Assembly (NCBI RefSeq): GCF_003287935.1
Contig: NZ_CP030287.1
Location: 1,674,001-1,738,000, forward strand
Direction of reading: 5' to 3'
Length of the DNA stretch: 64,000 nucleotides
From: Streptomyces sp. ICC1
GTDB lineage: Bacteria > Actinomycetota > Actinomycetes > Streptomycetales > Streptomycetaceae
In this document: piece by piece, positions 17,963-26,209 of the stretch
Position numbering within the stretch: position 1 is the stretch's first letter
How the letters are laid out: the number at the start of each line of letters is the position of its first letter
Notes under the pieces: model-generated
The model's database searches: none
The model's input: the letters and a program-made list of their open reading frames with translations, nothing else
What the model was told of the DNA's origin: nothing
Made by a program: the position numbers and the translations under genes

Positions 17963-18251
17963 CGCCGAGGATGACCAGCGAGATCGAGACGAGTTTGAGC
18001 GTGGAGACCAGGTCGCCGAGGAAGACCATCCCGTAGATGGCGGTCCCGGCGGCCCCGATGCCCGTCCACACCGCGTAGGCCGGGCCCACGTCCAGCTTCT
18101 TCAGGGCCAGCGTCAGCAGACCGAAGCTGCCGAGCGCGAAGCACGCGAAGGCGATGGTCGGCCACAGCCGGGTGAAGCCGTGCGACAGCTTGAGGCAGAC
18201 CGCGAAGCCCGTTTCCAGGATTCCGGCGACCACGACCAACAGCCACGCCAT
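17928..18251 (-). CDS. SMR family exporter (SugE/Gdx-like)
   Basis: A 107-residue, four-helix small multidrug resistance protein that works as a dual-topology dimer and uses proton exchange. The essential membrane glutamate is in LLVVVAGILETGFAV, and the SMR signature AYAVWTGIGAAGTAIYGMVFLGD is intact. The GIGAAG pattern and the context are closer to SugE/Gdx guanidinium exporters than to EmrE, but substrate is inferred. The 3' end overlaps a convergent TetR gene. Two palindromic sites lie upstream. Confidence 0.85.
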   Translation of the reverse strand: MAWLLVVVAGILETGFAVCLKLSHGFTRLWPTIAFACFALGSFGLLTLALKKLDVGPAYAVWTGIGAAGTAIYGMVFLGDLVSTLKLVSISLVILGVIGLQLSGSSH

Positions 18252-18264
18252 GGCGCATGCCTCC

Positions 18265-18315
18265 CCGCGTCACGTGGTGCGCTCCCGGCATCAGCCGTCG
18301 CACCACTTGGTGCGA
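18265..18315 (-). promoter_or_regulatory. tandem palindromes upstream of SMR exporter
   Basis: TCGCACCA-CT-TGGTGCGA at 18298-18315 is a perfect 8-2-8 palindrome. A second, degenerate copy (CGCGTCACGTGGTGCGC) lies at about 18265-18282. They fit repressor operators better than the guanidine riboswitch classes. Confidence 0.45.
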
Positions 18316-18371
18316 TTATGCATTTACCAGGCACCCCGTACGGCAAACCCCGCCGGGCCGTAAGGCGTCGA

Positions 18372-19382
18372 TCAGTCGCCCTCGCGCCGCTCCCGCGTCT
18401 GGAGCAGCCGGCGCAGCGAGTACAGCCGTGCGGGATCCGCGTGGCCGTCCTCCACCCACTTGTCGAGCGCGCAGTCCGGCTCGTCGTGGCTGCACGCGCG
18501 CGGGCACCCCTCCGTCCCCGGCACCAGCTCCGGGAAGGCCAGGATCACCCGGGACGGGTCCACGTGGTGCAGGCCGAAGGAGCGCACGCCCGGGGTGTCG
18601 ATGACCCAGCCGTCGCCGCCCGGCAGCGGCAGCGCGAGCGCCGAGGTGGTGGTGTGCCGGCCGCGGCCGGTCACCGCGTTGACCACGCCGGTGGCGCGCT
18701 GGCGGCCCTCGGCGACCAGCGAGTTCACCAGGGTGGTCTTGCCGACGCCGGAGTGGCCGACGAAGGCGGTGATCCGGCCGTTGAGGAACTCGCGCACCCG
18801 GTCGGCCGCGTCGCCCGCCGCCAGCTCCTCGCGGTTGGTCACCACGTACTTCAGCCCGAAGGTCGAGTAGATCTCCAGGATCTTGTCCGCGGAGGTCAGA
18901 TCGGACTTGGTGAGCACCAGCAGCGGCTCCAGCCCGGCGTCGTACGCGGCCACCAGGCAGCGGTCGATCATCCGGGGCCGCGGCTCCGGGTCGGCCAGCG
19001 CCGTCACGATCGCCAGCTGGTCGGCGTTGGCGACGACGACGCGCTCGTACGGGTCGTCGTCGTCGGCGGTGCGCCGCAGGACGGACTTGCGCTCCTCGAT
19101 CCGCACGATGCGGGCGAGGGTGTCCTTCTTGCCGGACAGGTCACCGACGATCCAGACCCGGTCGCCGACCACGGCCGCCTTGCGGCCCAGCTCACGGGCC
19201 TTCATGGCGTGCACCGCCCGGTCCTCGACCAGGCAGGTGAGCCGGCCCCGGTCCACGGTCAGGACGAATCCCTCGGCCGCGTCCTCGTGCTTGGGACGGA
19301 TGGTCGTACGCGGCCGGTTGCCCTTGGGGTTGGGCCGCTGGCGGATGTCGTCCTCGTCGGTGTTCTTCCCGTACCTGCGCAT
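18372..19382 (-). CDS. rsgA: ribosome small-subunit-dependent GTPase A
   Basis: A 336-residue circularly permuted GTPase (RsgA/YjeQ) that assists late 30S ribosome maturation. Order: N-terminal OB domain, G4 motif LTKSDL before G1 (GHSGVGKTTLVNSL) and G3 (DTPGVRSF), then the C-terminal zinc-binding segment with CPRACSHDEPDCAL. The ATG giving MRRYGKNTDEDD is used because upstream residues are not conserved in type. The start lies eight bases downstream of the aroA stop, so the two genes are likely cotranscribed. Confidence 0.93.
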   Translation of the reverse strand: MRRYGKNTDEDDIRQRPNPKGNRPRTTIRPKHEDAAEGFVLTVDRGRLTCLVEDRAVHAMKARELGRKAAVVGDRVWIVGDLSGKKDTLARIVRIEERKSVLRRTADDDDPYERVVVANADQLAIVTALADPEPRPRMIDRCLVAAYDAGLEPLLVLTKSDLTSADKILEIYSTFGLKYVVTNREELAAGDAADRVREFLNGRITAFVGHSGVGKTTLVNSLVAEGRQRATGVVNAVTGRGRHTTTSALALPLPGGDGWVIDTPGVRSFGLHHVDPSRVILAFPELVPGTEGCPRACSHDEPDCALDKWVEDGHADPARLYSLRRLLQTRERREGD

Positions 19383-19390
19383 GGCGGGCC

Positions 19391-20743
19391 CTACGCTCCC
19401 GTTCCCAGCGGCGGATGGCCGAGCATGTCCGACCACATCTTCGGGAAGCCCGGCAGCGTCTTCGCGGTCGTCGCCACGTTCTCGACGAGCACGCCCTCGA
19501 CGGCCAGGCCGATCACCGCGCCGGCGGTGGCCATCCGGTGGTCGTCGTACGTGTGGAAGGTGCCGCCGTGCAGCGGGCGCGGCCGGATCCGCAGACCGTC
19601 CTCGGTCTCCGTGACGTCACCGCCCAGGGCGTTGATCTCCTTGGTGAGCGCCGCCAGCCGGTCCGTCTCGTGCAGCCGCAGGTGCTGGACGCCGCGCAGC
19701 ACGGACTCCGAGTCGGCCAGCGCCGCGACCGCCGCGATGCCCGGGGTGAGCTCGCCGACCTCGCCCAGGTCCACGTCGATGCCGTGGATCTTGCCGGTGC
19801 CGGTGAAGACCAGGCCCGCGTCGGTCAGCTCGCAGGAGCCGCCCATCTCCGTGAAGATCCGGCGCAGCGCATCACCGGGCTGGGTGGTGCGGCGAGGCCA
19901 GTCCGGGATGGTCACCGTGCCGCCCGTGATCATGGCCGCCGCCAGGAACGGCTGGGCGTTGGACAGGTCCGGCTCCACGACCAGGTCGCGGCCGAGCAGG
20001 GCGCCGGGGGCGACCCGCCAGACGTTCTTCTCGCCGCCCGCCTCCGGGGTGTCGACCTGGGCGCCCGCCGCGCGCAGCATCTCCACCGTCATCCGGATGT
20101 GCGGCATCGACGGCAGGTTGGTGCCCACGTGCCGGACCTCGACGCCCTGGTTGAAGCGCGGGGCGGAGAGCAGCAGCGCGGAGACGAACTGCGAGGAGTT
20201 GGTCGCGTCGATCTCGACGGTGCCGCCCTCCAGCGCCCCGCCGCCCTGGACGGTCAGCGGCAGCGCGCCGCGGCCGTCGTCGTCGATGCGGGCGCCGAGG
20301 GTGCGCAGCGCCGTGATGACCTGGCCGAGGGGGCGCTCGTAGGAGCGCGGGTCGCCGTCGAAGCGGATGTCGCCGGAGGCGAGGGTGGCGACGGGCGGCA
20401 GGAAGCGCATGACCGTGCCGGCGTTGCCGACGTCGACGGTGGCCGGGCCGTGCAGCGCGGCCGGGATGATCCGCCAGGCCTCGCCGCTCTCGCCCGCCCC
20501 GGCGGAGCTGGAGGAGACGGTCTCCTCGATGCCGACGCCGAGCGCGCGCAGCGCGTCGGACATCAGCTGGGAGTCGCGCGAGCGCAGCGGGCGGCGCACC
20601 CAGCCCGGCTCGGAGGCGAGCGCCGCGAGCACGAGGGCGCGGTTGGTGACCGACTTCGACCCGGGCACGGTGACCGTGGCCTGGACGGCGGATTCGGCGA
20701 GCGGTGCGGGCCAGAGAGCGGGAAGAGCGGGGGTCGCGGTCAT
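19391..20743 (-). CDS. aroA: 3-phosphoshikimate 1-carboxyvinyltransferase (EPSP synthase)
   Basis: A 450-residue EPSP synthase, sixth step of the shikimate pathway. Visible motifs: [11 protein letters not shown] with the substrate-binding lysine at about residue 26, [11 protein letters not shown] around residue 100, and the C-terminal [17 protein letters not shown]. The ATG encoding [10 protein letters not shown] is the sensible start; the open frame extends further without similarity. It heads a probable two-gene operon with rsgA, conserved in streptomycetes. Confidence 0.95.
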   Translation of the reverse strand: MTATPALPALWPAPLAESAVQATVTVPGSKSVTNRALVLAALASEPGWVRRPLRSRDSQLMSDALRALGVGIEETVSSSSAGAGESGEAWRIIPAALHGPATVDVGNAGTVMRFLPPVATLASGDIRFDGDPRSYERPLGQVITALRTLGARIDDDGRGALPLTVQGGGALEGGTVEIDATNSSQFVSALLLSAPRFNQGVEVRHVGTNLPSMPHIRMTVEMLRAAGAQVDTPEAGGEKNVWRVAPGALLGRDLVVEPDLSNAQPFLAAAMITGGTVTIPDWPRRTTQPGDALRRIFTEMGGSCELTDAGLVFTGTGKIHGIDVDLGEVGELTPGIAAVAALADSESVLRGVQHLRLHETDRLAALTKEINALGGDVTETEDGLRIRPRPLHGGTFHTYDDHRMATAGAVIGLAVEGVLVENVATTAKTLPGFPKMWSDMLGHPPLGTGA

Positions 20744-20843
20744 GGCCACCACTTTAATGGCTTCCCGGCGCCGCAGATCTTGATCGCGGTGGGCGTCTCG
20801 GCGGGCGGACGGGCCCGGCAAGATCCGAAAGAGACGGCCTAGG

Positions 20844-21557
20844 CTAGAGGGCGAGCAGCCAGCGGCCGCCGCCGACGAGCGAGCACAGCGCGACGACGTG
20901 GAAGAGCAGCAGCCACACGACCGGGTGCACATGGGTGAGCCGCCCCAGCTGGTCCGCGTCCGAGTCGGGCGCTCCGCCGTGCCGGCGCTTCGCCCCCAGC
21001 TCGAAGACCGGCCGGACCCCGCCCAGCAGCAGGAACCACACCACGGCGTAGGCGAAGACCGCCTGGACGTCGGCCGTGGCCAGCCAGGAGACCAGGACGA
21101 AGGTGGCGCCCGTCAGGACCACCGTCAGCAGCCCGTAGGCGTTGCGGATCATCACCAGCACCGCCAGCAGCAGGGCGGTCGCCACCCACAGCAGCAGCGT
21201 GATCCGGTGCGCGGAGAGCAGGGCCGCCCCGCCGAGGCCGAGCAGCGAGGGCGCCGTGTACCCGGCGGCGGCGGTGAGGATCATCCCGAGGCCGGTCGGC
21301 TTGCCCCGGCTGACGGTGACCCCGCTGGTGTCCGAGTGCAGCCGGATCCCGTCCAGGCTGCGGCCCGTCAGCAGCGCCAGCAGCCCGTGCCCGCCCTCGT
21401 GCGCGATGGTGATCGCGTTGCGCGACAGCCGCCACAGCGGGCGCGGGCCCACGGCGGCCAGCGCGGCCAGGCCCGTCGCGATCACCAGCCACAGGTCGGG
21501 AGTCGCCTGTATGCCGGTGAGCCGGTCCCACAGGCCGGCCGTGGTGCTCGTGTCCAT
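20844..21557 (-). CDS. M50-type membrane metalloprotease-like protein
   Basis: A 237-residue polytopic membrane protein with the zinc-binding motif HEGGH in [17 protein letters not shown] at about residue 54, typical of the actinobacterial peptidase M50B-like family. About six hydrophobic helices follow, including [17 protein letters not shown] and [14 protein letters not shown]. It may cut a membrane substrate within the bilayer, but the substrate is not known and the third zinc ligand was not identified with certainty. It is divergent from the SOS-associated gene. Confidence 0.8.
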   Translation of the reverse strand: MDTSTTAGLWDRLTGIQATPDLWLVIATGLAALAAVGPRPLWRLSRNAITIAHEGGHGLLALLTGRSLDGIRLHSDTSGVTVSRGKPTGLGMILTAAAGYTAPSLLGLGGAALLSAHRITLLLWVATALLLAVLVMIRNAYGLLTVVLTGATFVLVSWLATADVQAVFAYAVVWFLLLGGVRPVFELGAKRRHGGAPDSDADQLGRLTHVHPVVWLLLFHVVALCSLVGGGRWLLAL

Positions 21558-21610
21558 GAGGTGGCGGACTCCTTGCGGTGGTGGTCGGGTGCCATGGCAG
21601 TGTGGCAGCC

Positions 21611-22426
21611 ATGTGCGGAAGGTATGCGGCGAGTCGCAAGCCCGAGGATCTGGTGGAGGTCTTCGGCGTGGAGCGGTGGGAGTCCGAGGAGACCCTGGAC
21701 CCCGACTGGAACGTGGCTCCGACGAAAGAGGTCCACGTCATCCTCGACCGTCCACTGAAGGACGCTCCGAGCCCGCGTCCGGTTCGCCAGCTCAGGGTCC
21801 TGAGATGGGGACTCGTCCCGTCCTGGGCGCAGAATCCCGACGGCGCCGCCCGGATGATCAACGCCCGGTCCGAGACCATCGCCGAGAAGCCGTCCTTCCG
21901 CCGCCCCTTCGCGCAGCGCCGCTGCATCATCCCGGCCGACGGCTACTACGAGTGGGTCACCGCCCACGACGAGCGGCAGCTGGAGGTGGAGGGGAAGAAG
22001 AAGCGGGCCCGCAAGCAGCCCTACTTCGTCCGCCCCTGCGACGGCTCCGTCTTCGCCATGGCCGGGATCTACGAGTTCTGGCGCGACCGGACCCTGCCCG
22101 ACGAGCACCCGCTCGCCTGGTGGGCCACCTGCTCGGTGATCACCCTGGAGGCCGAGACCGGACCGCTGGGCGCCGCCCCGGCCGACGGCCCGCGCTCGCT
22201 CTCCGAGATCCACCCCCGGATGCCGCTGATGCTCACCCCGGACCGCTGGGACGCCTGGCTGGACCCGGCGCGGACCGACCCCGACGAGCTCCAGGGACTG
22301 CTCGCCCCGCCGCCGGGCGGGCTGCTGCGCGCCCACCCGGTGTCCACGGCCGTGAGCAACGTGCGCAACAACGGGCCCGAGATGCTCGAAGAACTGGCCG
22401 CGCCGGAGGAGAGCACGCTCTTCTGA
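21611..22426 (+). CDS. SOS response-associated peptidase, YedK/HMCES family
   Basis: A 271-residue SRAP protein. The invariant MCGRY start places Cys2 at the N-terminus, where it forms a stable crosslink to abasic sites in single-stranded DNA after methionine removal. Other conserved parts: WNVAPTKEVHVI, RWGLVPSWA, INARSET and ADGYYEW with the catalytic-glutamate region. Because Cys2 must be exposed, the start is certain even though the frame is open 33 bases further upstream. Likely guards replication forks against abasic damage. Confidence 0.93.
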   Translation: MCGRYAASRKPEDLVEVFGVERWESEETLDPDWNVAPTKEVHVILDRPLKDAPSPRPVRQLRVLRWGLVPSWAQNPDGAARMINARSETIAEKPSFRRPFAQRRCIIPADGYYEWVTAHDERQLEVEGKKKRARKQPYFVRPCDGSVFAMAGIYEFWRDRTLPDEHPLAWWATCSVITLEAETGPLGAAPADGPRSLSEIHPRMPLMLTPDRWDAWLDPARTDPDELQGLLAPPPGGLLRAHPVSTAVSNVRNNGPEMLEELAAPEESTLF

Positions 22427-22453
22427 CCGCCCCCGGACCGGCATGATCGGGGG

Positions 22454-23113
22454 ATGACCACGCGTACCGAGAGCGTCGACACCCCGGCGGGCGAGGCCCG
22501 CATCACCTGGCACCCGGCCCGGGGCCGCGGGGCGCGCCTCGTGCTCGCCCTCGGCCACGGCGCCGGCGGCGGGATCGAGGCCCGGGACCTCGTGGCCCTG
22601 GCCGCCGCCCTGCCCGCCCACGGGGTCACCGTGGCGCTGGTCGAACAGCCGTGGCGGGTCGCGGGCAAGAAGGTCGCCGCCGCGCCCAAGGTGCTCGACG
22701 AGGGCTGGCGCGCCCTGTGGCCCGCGCTCGCGGCGCCGGGAGCGCCCGTCGTCGCGGGCGGGCGCAGCGCCGGGGCCCGGGTGGCCTGCCGGACCGCAGC
22801 CGGGCTGGGCGCGGCCGGGGTGCTGGCCCTGGCCTTCCCGCTGCACCCTCCGGGCCGGCCCGAGAAGTCCCGGGCCGAGGAGCTGCTGGGCGCCGGGCTG
22901 CCGACGCTCGTCGTGCAGGGCGGCCGCGACCCCTTCGGGCGGCCCGGCGAGTTTCCGGCGGCGGCCGGGCGCGAAGCCCCGTACGAGCTGGTGGAGGTGG
23001 CCTTCGGCGACCACGGCTTCGCCGTGCCGAAGAAGGCGGACCTGACCCAGGACGAGGCCCTGGAGGTGATCACCGGGGCGGTGGCCGGGTGGCTCGGCCG
23101 GCTTCCCGTGTGA
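22454..23113 (+). CDS. alpha/beta hydrolase
   Basis: A 219-residue alpha/beta-hydrolase-fold protein of the dienelactone-hydrolase-like group. The nucleophile elbow is GGRSAGARV (Ser about 100), the acid is in VVQGGRDPFGRP, and the histidine in GDHGFAVPK near residue 187, so the triad looks complete. The oxyanion region is LGHGAGGG. No signal peptide. Substrate unknown. It begins 27 bases after the preceding gene and may be cotranscribed with it. Confidence 0.8.
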   Translation: MTTRTESVDTPAGEARITWHPARGRGARLVLALGHGAGGGIEARDLVALAAALPAHGVTVALVEQPWRVAGKKVAAAPKVLDEGWRALWPALAAPGAPVVAGGRSAGARVACRTAAGLGAAGVLALAFPLHPPGRPEKSRAEELLGAGLPTLVVQGGRDPFGRPGEFPAAAGREAPYELVEVAFGDHGFAVPKKADLTQDEALEVITGAVAGWLGRLPV

Positions 23114-23152
23114 GCCCGGACGCCCGTTCGGCCCCGAACCCGCCGCCGCCGG

Positions 23153-23178
23153 GGAATGCCGTGCCCCGCCCTTCTGTT
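23153..23178 (+). promoter_or_regulatory. SigR-dependent autoregulatory promoter of sigR-rsrA
   Basis: GGAAT (23153-23157), exactly 18 bases, then GTT (23176-23178): the consensus recognised by SigR itself. It lies 50 bases upstream of the long-form sigR start, matching the sigRp2 arrangement known in S. coelicolor. Confidence 0.85.
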
Positions 23179-23227
23179 GTCCCGGATGTCGGTACATACG
23201 GGAGCACGTCGTGAGGAGAGCGAGCGC

Positions 23228-24037
23228 ATGACGCAGGTCATCAGCCAGAACCGTCCGCAGGCCGCTGACCTGGACTGGACAGTGCTGCCCGCACCGGGGC
23301 GCGGGACGCTTCGGGCGGCGGCCGACCGGGATGGTCGACTATTCTCCGATTCGAGCGGGTCCGCTTTCGGAGCCGCCACGCAGTCGGAGGAGGTGGGTCC
23401 TGTCGCCGGGACCGACGAAGGCCACGCGGAGGAGACGACCCCGGAGCGCAACGCGCGCTTCGAGAGGGACGCCCTCGGCTACCTCGACCAGATGTACTCG
23501 GCCGCCCTGCGCATGACGCGCAATCCGGCCGACGCCGAGGACCTGGTCCAGGAGACGTACGCGAAGGCGTACGCGTCGTTCCACCAGTTCCGCGAGGGCA
23601 CCAACCTCAAGGCGTGGCTGTACCGCATTCTGACCAACACCTTCATCAACTCCTACCGCAAGAAGCAGCGCGAGCCCCAGCGCAGCGCGGCGGAGGAGAT
23701 CGAGGACTGGCAGCTGGCGCGCGCCGAGTCGCACATGTCGACCGGGCTGCGTTCCGCCGAGTCGCAGGCGCTCGACCACCTGCCCGATTCGGATGTGAAG
23801 GAAGCCCTGCAGGCCATTCCGGAAGAGTTCCGCATCGCGGTCTATCTTGCCGACGTAGAGGGCTTTGCGTACAAGGAGATCGCGGACATCATGGGTACAC
23901 CCATCGGTACGGTCATGTCGCGACTGCACCGTGGCCGCCGTCAACTCCGCGGAATGCTGGAGGACTATGCCCGTGAGCGCGGGCTCGTCCCCGCCGGCGC
24001 GGGAGAGTCGAACGACCTGAAAGGCTCGGGCTCATGA
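23228..24037 (+). CDS. sigR: RNA polymerase sigma factor SigR (with long-form start)
   Basis: ECF sigma factor controlling the thiol-oxidative stress regulon. Region 2 ([21 protein letters not shown]) and region 4 ([21 protein letters not shown]) are intact. Two in-frame starts are credible: this ATG, with GAGGAGA eight bases upstream, gives 269 residues; an internal GTG at 23393 (VGPVAGTDE) gives 214 residues. The difference is exactly 55 residues, the same as the unstable SigR' extension described in S. coelicolor, made from the stress-induced transcript. The gene overlaps rsrA by four bases (ATGA), ensuring coupled synthesis with its anti-sigma factor. Confidence 0.95.
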   Translation: MTQVISQNRPQAADLDWTVLPAPGRGTLRAAADRDGRLFSDSSGSAFGAATQSEEVGPVAGTDEGHAEETTPERNARFERDALGYLDQMYSAALRMTRNPADAEDLVQETYAKAYASFHQFREGTNLKAWLYRILTNTFINSYRKKQREPQRSAAEEIEDWQLARAESHMSTGLRSAESQALDHLPDSDVKEALQAIPEEFRIAVYLADVEGFAYKEIADIMGTPIGTVMSRLHRGRRQLRGMLEDYARERGLVPAGAGESNDLKGSGS

Positions 24038-24363
24038 GCTGCGGAGATGCGCACGAGACGGAGTGCTCCGAGGTCCTGGACCACCTATACGAGTTCCTGG
24101 ACCAGGAGATGCCCGACAGCGACTGCACGAAGTTCGAGGCGCACTTCGGCGAGTGCAATCCCTGTCTTGAGAAGTACGGCCTGGAACAGGCCGTGAAGAA
24201 GCTGGTCAAGCGCTGCTGCGGATCGGACGACGTACCGACCGACCTGCGCTCGAAGGTGATGGGACGGATCGAACTGATCCGTTCGGGTCAGGCCGTTCCG
24301 GACCACGACGTCACCGCCTCGCCGGTGGTCGCCGAACCGCTGCCGGGATCAGCGAAGGGCTGA
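24034..24363 (+). CDS. rsrA: redox-sensing anti-sigma factor RsrA
   Basis: A 109-residue zinc-binding anti-sigma factor (ZAS) that sequesters SigR in reducing conditions and releases it when a disulfide forms. Cysteines sit at positions 3, 11, 31, 41, 44, 61 and 62, with His37, the same pattern as in S. coelicolor RsrA. The HFGECNPC segment carries the zinc ligands His37, Cys41 and Cys44, with Cys11 as the fourth. Translationally coupled to sigR by ATGA. Confidence 0.96.
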   Translation: MSCGDAHETECSEVLDHLYEFLDQEMPDSDCTKFEAHFGECNPCLEKYGLEQAVKKLVKRCCGSDDVPTDLRSKVMGRIELIRSGQAVPDHDVTASPVVAEPLPGSAKG

Positions 24364-24426
24364 ATTCGGCCGCGTACGCCGATGGGGCCGATCAAGTAGT
24401 CGCTGATTGAACCATCTCGAACAGCC

Positions 24427-24473
24427 GCCCCCGGAAGGGCACTTCCTTCACTCGAAGGTGGTAATCCGGGGGC
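24427..24473 (+). terminator. terminator-like hairpin after sigR-rsrA
   Basis: GCCCCCGGA and its complement enclose a second small hairpin (CCTTC-ACTC-GAAGG), 64 bases after the rsrA stop. The remaining 229-base gap to the next gene also contains a repeated ATTCGGTAC at about 24536 and 24551. Confidence 0.5.
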
Positions 24474-24592
24474 GTCCGCATGGTGCAATGCGAAAATGTG
24501 GCCCAGCTCGCTCCCGGCCCCACTTATTCTCCCCATTCGGTACTGGTTTGATTCGGTACCTGGCTTGCACGGCTCAGGGGGAGGAGAGCGCC

Positions 24593-26209
24593 ATGCGGGT
24601 ACTTCCGTCGGCGGCGCGCGCCTACATCCTGTGCGCCGTCCTCGCCGCCTGCGCCTGCATCGCCCCGGCCCTCGTCGATCCCGCCACCCCGTGGCCCTCC
24701 GCGGGCCTGCTCGCCGTGCTCTACCTCGGCTGTGAACTCGTCAAGGTCTGCCCGCTCATGGGCCGCCGGGTGCCCGAGGGGCTCGGCTCCTTCTTCCCCG
24801 TGGTGCTGGCCGCCGTGTTCCTGCTGCCGCCCGCCGCGGCCGCCCTCGTCGCGCTGCCCGGCGCCTTCGCCGGGACGGTGGTGCAGCGGCCCGCCCGGGT
24901 GCGGCGCGTCTGGCACGCGGCGCAGCAGGCGATAGCCGCCTGGACCGCCGGCCGGCTCTACGGGCTGCTGGGCGGTCCGACGGCGCTGGGCGCGGGCTCC
25001 TCCGGCGGTGCCGGGCCGCCGGGTCCGGGCGCCCCCGGTCCCGCGGCCTGGGTCGCCGACTTCCCCTACGCGATGCTCCCCGCGGCGGCCGCCGCCGTCG
25101 CCTTCTGCCTGGTGCTCACCGCCCTCGACGGCGGCGTCCTGGCCACCGCCGAACGCCGGCCCGCCGCCACGGCCTGGCACGGTCTGCTGACCCGGTCCCT
25201 CGCCCCGCACTGCGTGCACGGCCTCGCCGGGCTGATGATGGCCGTGATGTGGCGCAGCCCGTACGGACTGCCGGCCGCACTCCTCGTCCTGCTGCCGATG
25301 TACATCTCCTGCTGGGTCTTCGCCCAGTACCACCGCGAGCGCGCCGCCCACCAGGCCACCATCCGGGCACTGGTCCAGGCCGTCGACATCAAGGACCGCT
25401 ACACGCGCGGCCACAGCGAGCGCGTCGGCCAGGCCTCCGCGATGATCGCCCGCGAGCTGGGCATGGCCGAGGACCGCCTCGAAGTCGTCCGCATCGCCGG
25501 GATCCTGCACGACGTGGGCAAGCTGGGCGTGCCGACCCGACTGCTGCGCAAGGACGGACCGCTGACCCCGGAGGAACGCCGGATCATCGAACTGCACCCC
25601 GAGTACGGGCACGAGATGGTGCGCGGCATCGGCTTCCTGGGCGAGGCCCGGGCCGCGATCCTGCACCACCACGAGCGGGTGGACGGCTCCGGCTACCCGT
25701 ACGGGCTGACCGGTGAGCAGATCCCGGTGCTGGCCCGGGTGGTGGCGGTGGCCGACGCCTTCGACGCGATGACCTCGACCCGGTCCTACAGCCGGGCCCG
25801 CCCGGTCCCGGTGGCGCTGGCCGAGCTCGAACGGTGCGCGGGGGCGCAGTTCGACCCGGACATGGTGCGGGCGCTGGTCGAGGCCATCGGCCGGCAGGGC
25901 TGGCACCCGACGGTGACCTCCGACGAGGACCTCCAGGTGATCCCCTCGGGGGCCCCGGCCGACAAGGCGGCCCCGGCCGACAAGGCGGCCCCGGCCGACA
26001 AGGCGGCCCCGGCCGACAACGCGGCCCCGGACGCCCGGAGCGGGCCGGACGCCCGGAGCGCCCCGGACGCCCGGAGCGCCCCGGACGGCAAGGGTGCCCC
26101 GGTGCTCGCCGGACTGCCCGCCCAGGCGGGCCGGCCCGCGGAGAGCGGCGCCGCGCCCCAGACCGGCCGCGACGCCGACGGCGCCGGCGCGGCGGGGGCG
26201 GGCACGTGA
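24593..26209 (+). CDS. membrane HD-GYP domain phosphohydrolase
   Basis: A 538-residue protein with an N-terminal block of five or six membrane helices (about residues 5-250) and a cytoplasmic HD-GYP domain. Catalytic signatures are present: His306-Asp307 in LHDVGKLGVP, HHHERVDGSGYPYGL with Gly367-Tyr368-Pro369, and ARVVAVADAFDAMTS. HD-GYP enzymes hydrolyse cyclic di-GMP, so a membrane sensor lowering c-di-GMP is plausible; substrate is inferred. The C-terminal 80 residues are a low-complexity tail with repeated APADKA and PDARSA units. The ATG follows GGGGGAGGAGAGCGCC. The stop overlaps the next gene. Confidence 0.85.
   Translation: MRVLPSAARAYILCAVLAACACIAPALVDPATPWPSAGLLAVLYLGCELVKVCPLMGRRVPEGLGSFFPVVLAAVFLLPPAAAALVALPGAFAGTVVQRPARVRRVWHAAQQAIAAWTAGRLYGLLGGPTALGAGSSGGAGPPGPGAPGPAAWVADFPYAMLPAAAAAVAFCLVLTALDGGVLATAERRPAATAWHGLLTRSLAPHCVHGLAGLMMAVMWRSPYGLPAALLVLLPMYISCWVFAQYHRERAAHQATIRALVQAVDIKDRYTRGHSERVGQASAMIARELGMAEDRLEVVRIAGILHDVGKLGVPTRLLRKDGPLTPEERRIIELHPEYGHEMVRGIGFLGEARAAILHHHERVDGSGYPYGLTGEQIPVLARVVAVADAFDAMTSTRSYSRARPVPVALAELERCAGAQFDPDMVRALVEAIGRQGWHPTVTSDEDLQVIPSGAPADKAAPADKAAPADKAAPADNAAPDARSGPDARSAPDARSAPDGKGAPVLAGLPAQAGRPAESGAAPQTGRDADGAGAAGAGT
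25953..26100 (+). repeat. in-gene tandem repeats of the HD-GYP C-terminal tail
   Basis: An 18-base unit (CCGGCCGACAAGGCGGCC) occurs about four times in a row, the last copy with AAC for AAG; it is followed by about three copies of a CCGGACGCCCGGAGCG unit. They encode APADKA and PDARSA repeats. Copy number likely varies between strains. Confidence 0.8.

Noticed and set aside
18298..18315. Guanidine-II (mini-ykkC) riboswitch upstream of the SMR gene
   Set aside because: Two hairpins exist, but the terminal loops do not have the ACGR sequence and the palindrome has a 2-base centre, fitting a DNA operator better.
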